DNA from: JBAZWE01 sp041660545
GTDB lineage: Bacteria > Actinomycetota > Thermoleophilia > BMS3ABIN01
Reading direction: 5' to 3'
Assembly (NCBI GenBank): GCA_041660545.1
Contig: JBAZWE010000024.1
Span: forward strand, 1 to 23,314
DNA length: 23,314 nucleotides
The position numbers and the translations under genes were made by a program. Each line of letters begins with the position of its first letter. The first letter of the stretch is position 1. The notes beneath the pieces are model-generated. The model had not been told where the DNA came from. It saw only the letters and a list, made by a program, of their open reading frames with translations, and ran no database searches. Shown here in pieces: positions 22,329 through 23,314 of the stretch.

Positions 22329-23314
22329 CTAACTGGCGGCCGACTCGATATCGGCATATTTCTCAAAAGAGCTGTGGGGGCTTCTCCCCAGTGCGCGTAG
22401 AAAAGCTTCAACGATCCTTGGATCAAACTGACTCCCGATACAACGCTTTAGTTCAGCAACCGCCTGTTCGTCTGAGAGCGCTTTCCGGTAAGGCCGGTCG
22501 GAGATCATGGCTTCGTAAGAATCCGCCACTGCCATTATCCTTGCCTCCAGGGGGATGGACTCCCCCGACAACCCATAGGGATAGCCTTTGCCATCGTAAC
22601 GCTCGTGGTGATGTCGTATAGCCGCTTTGATCGCCGGCGCGATTGGGACGGGCTCAAGGATCTTGGCGCTCATGATCGGGTGTTTCTTCATCAGCTGCCA
22701 TTCATCCTGGGTCAGCTGGCTTGTCTTTCCAAGTATGCTGTCCGGTATTCCTATCTTGCCGACATCGTGCAGATAACCGGCGTACTTTAAAGCATTGAGT
22801 CGGCCATTTTCCAGCCCCATCTGGCGTCCGATCATCATGGCATACTTGGCAACCCAGTCCGAATGCCCCCTGGTAGATGAATCCTTGGCATCGATAGCTT
22901 CGGCCAGCGAACGAATTGTGCCTATGAATGCTTCTTCCAGCACCTCGTGTGAGATGGCATTTCCCACTGCCACTGCCCCCTGATTTACGATAGTCTGGCA
23001 AAGGACTGCCTTTTCTGAACTTAAGGGGCTGCGCTTCCAGCTACGATGTTCGCCGACAGAGACGACTCCCACCGCCTGGTCACCGACTACCAGCGGGTAA
23101 AGCAGGATCGACTTGGCGTTGCACATCTGTTCGCGCTGCTTCTCAGGCATTGAGTCCGATGACCCTTCACGCCTGCCACCAACTATCACTGCTGCCCGTG
23201 TCTGCATCGCTTTCCTGTAATCCGGAAGGTCGTCAAGCGAAAGTGATGCGCCCAAAGAATCGCTCCATTCCATGCGTCTGGCCGGATGTGCCGCGACCGC
23301 TCTCAAGTGGTCTC
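22329..23314 (-). CDS. HD-GYP domain protein with N-terminal GAF-like region (partial)
   Basis: Probable cyclic di-GMP phosphodiesterase; the N-terminal part lies beyond the window. The visible part (about 328 residues) begins in a GAF-like domain (DHLRAVAAHPARRMEWS, then K-S-I-L-L-Y-P-L-V-V-G-D-Q-A-V-G-V-V-S-V) and ends with a complete HD-GYP domain: R-G-H-S, H-D-V-G-K-I-G, KKHP, HHHERYDGKGYPYGL and D-R-P-Y-R-K-A-L. All catalytic residues are in place. TTG 23306 looks like a start but is inside the domain, since the frame stays open to the edge. Convergent with the glycosyltransferase gene; the 58-base gap holds only a 5-bp hairpin. Unlike the protein at 1672-4068, no GGDEF is seen in the visible part. 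Confidence 0.92.
   Translation of the reverse strand, partial: DHLRAVAAHPARRMEWSDSLGASLSLDDLPDYRKAMQTRAAVIVGGRREGSSDSMPEKQREQMCNAKSILLYPLVVGDQAVGVVSVGEHRSWKRSPLSSEKAVLCQTIVNQGAVAVGNAISHEVLEEAFIGTIRSLAEAIDAKDSSTRGHSDWVAKYAMMIGRQMGLENGRLNALKYAGYLHDVGKIGIPDSILGKTSQLTQDEWQLMKKHPIMSAKILEPVPIAPAIKAAIRHHHERYDGKGYPYGLSGESIPLEARIMAVADSYEAMISDRPYRKALSDEQAVAELKRCIGSQFDPRIVEAFLRALGRSPHSSFEKYADIESAAS

Overview
The window reads as a chromosomal segment of a deep-branching member of the Actinobacteria (Actinomycetota) with moderate-to-high GC. The main evidence is an actinobacterial-type cell-growth cluster (fhaA, fhaB, pstP, rodA, pbpA, PASTA kinase pknB) followed by the inositol-lipid pair PIP synthase and inositol-3-phosphate synthase. 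The abundance of c-di-GMP signalling domains (GGDEF and HD-GYP) would be unusual in classical mycobacteria or streptomycetes and fits environmental or anaerobic early-branching actinobacteria. I cannot name a genus from the sequence. No phage, IS element, CRISPR array or rRNA was seen.

Layout. 1-1630 (+): two-gene ABC-2 exporter. 1672-4068 (-): large membrane c-di-GMP synthase/phosphodiesterase. 4240-5977 (-): DUF4446 membrane protein, pheA prephenate dehydratase, small zinc-ribbon protein. 6050-7995 (-): anchored exoprotein with a CARDB-like C-terminus, tRNA-Leu(CAG), small lipoprotein. 8202-17331 (+): a Ser/Thr kinase with a polytopic membrane tail, then fhaA-fhaB-pstP-rodA-pbpA-pknB in tightly packed or overlapping order. 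17412-18107 (+): an unusual zinc-ribbon protein carrying an isolated FtsX extracellular domain. 18298-20213 (+): PIP synthase and Ino1, then a GC-rich hairpin. 20318-22270 (+): a PimA-like glycosyltransferase fused to a PHP phosphoesterase. 22329-end (-): an HD-GYP protein cut by the window edge.

How the genes fit together. The central block couples peptidoglycan synthesis (RodA polymerase plus PbpA transpeptidase) to Ser/Thr phosphorylation: two kinases, one PP2C phosphatase and two FHA phosphothreonine readers, with PASTA domains as the outside sensor. The FtsX-domain protein just downstream could connect this to cell-wall hydrolase control. The next block makes inositol phospholipids: Ino1 supplies inositol phosphate, the CDP-alcohol transferase makes phosphatidylinositol phosphate (PIP), and the fused PHP-glycosyltransferase is a candidate for removing the phosphate and adding the first sugar.

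Most interesting points: (1) the GT4-PHP fusion as a candidate bifunctional PIP phosphatase/PI glycosyltransferase; (2) the zinc-ribbon/FtsX-ectodomain protein without the rest of FtsX; (3) a cluster of three reading-frame disruptions between about 14070 and 15429 that breaks pbpA twice and removes the normal start of pknB; (4) a histone-like lysine tail on Ino1; (5) a membrane kinase of different architecture at the head of the cluster, with no pknA.
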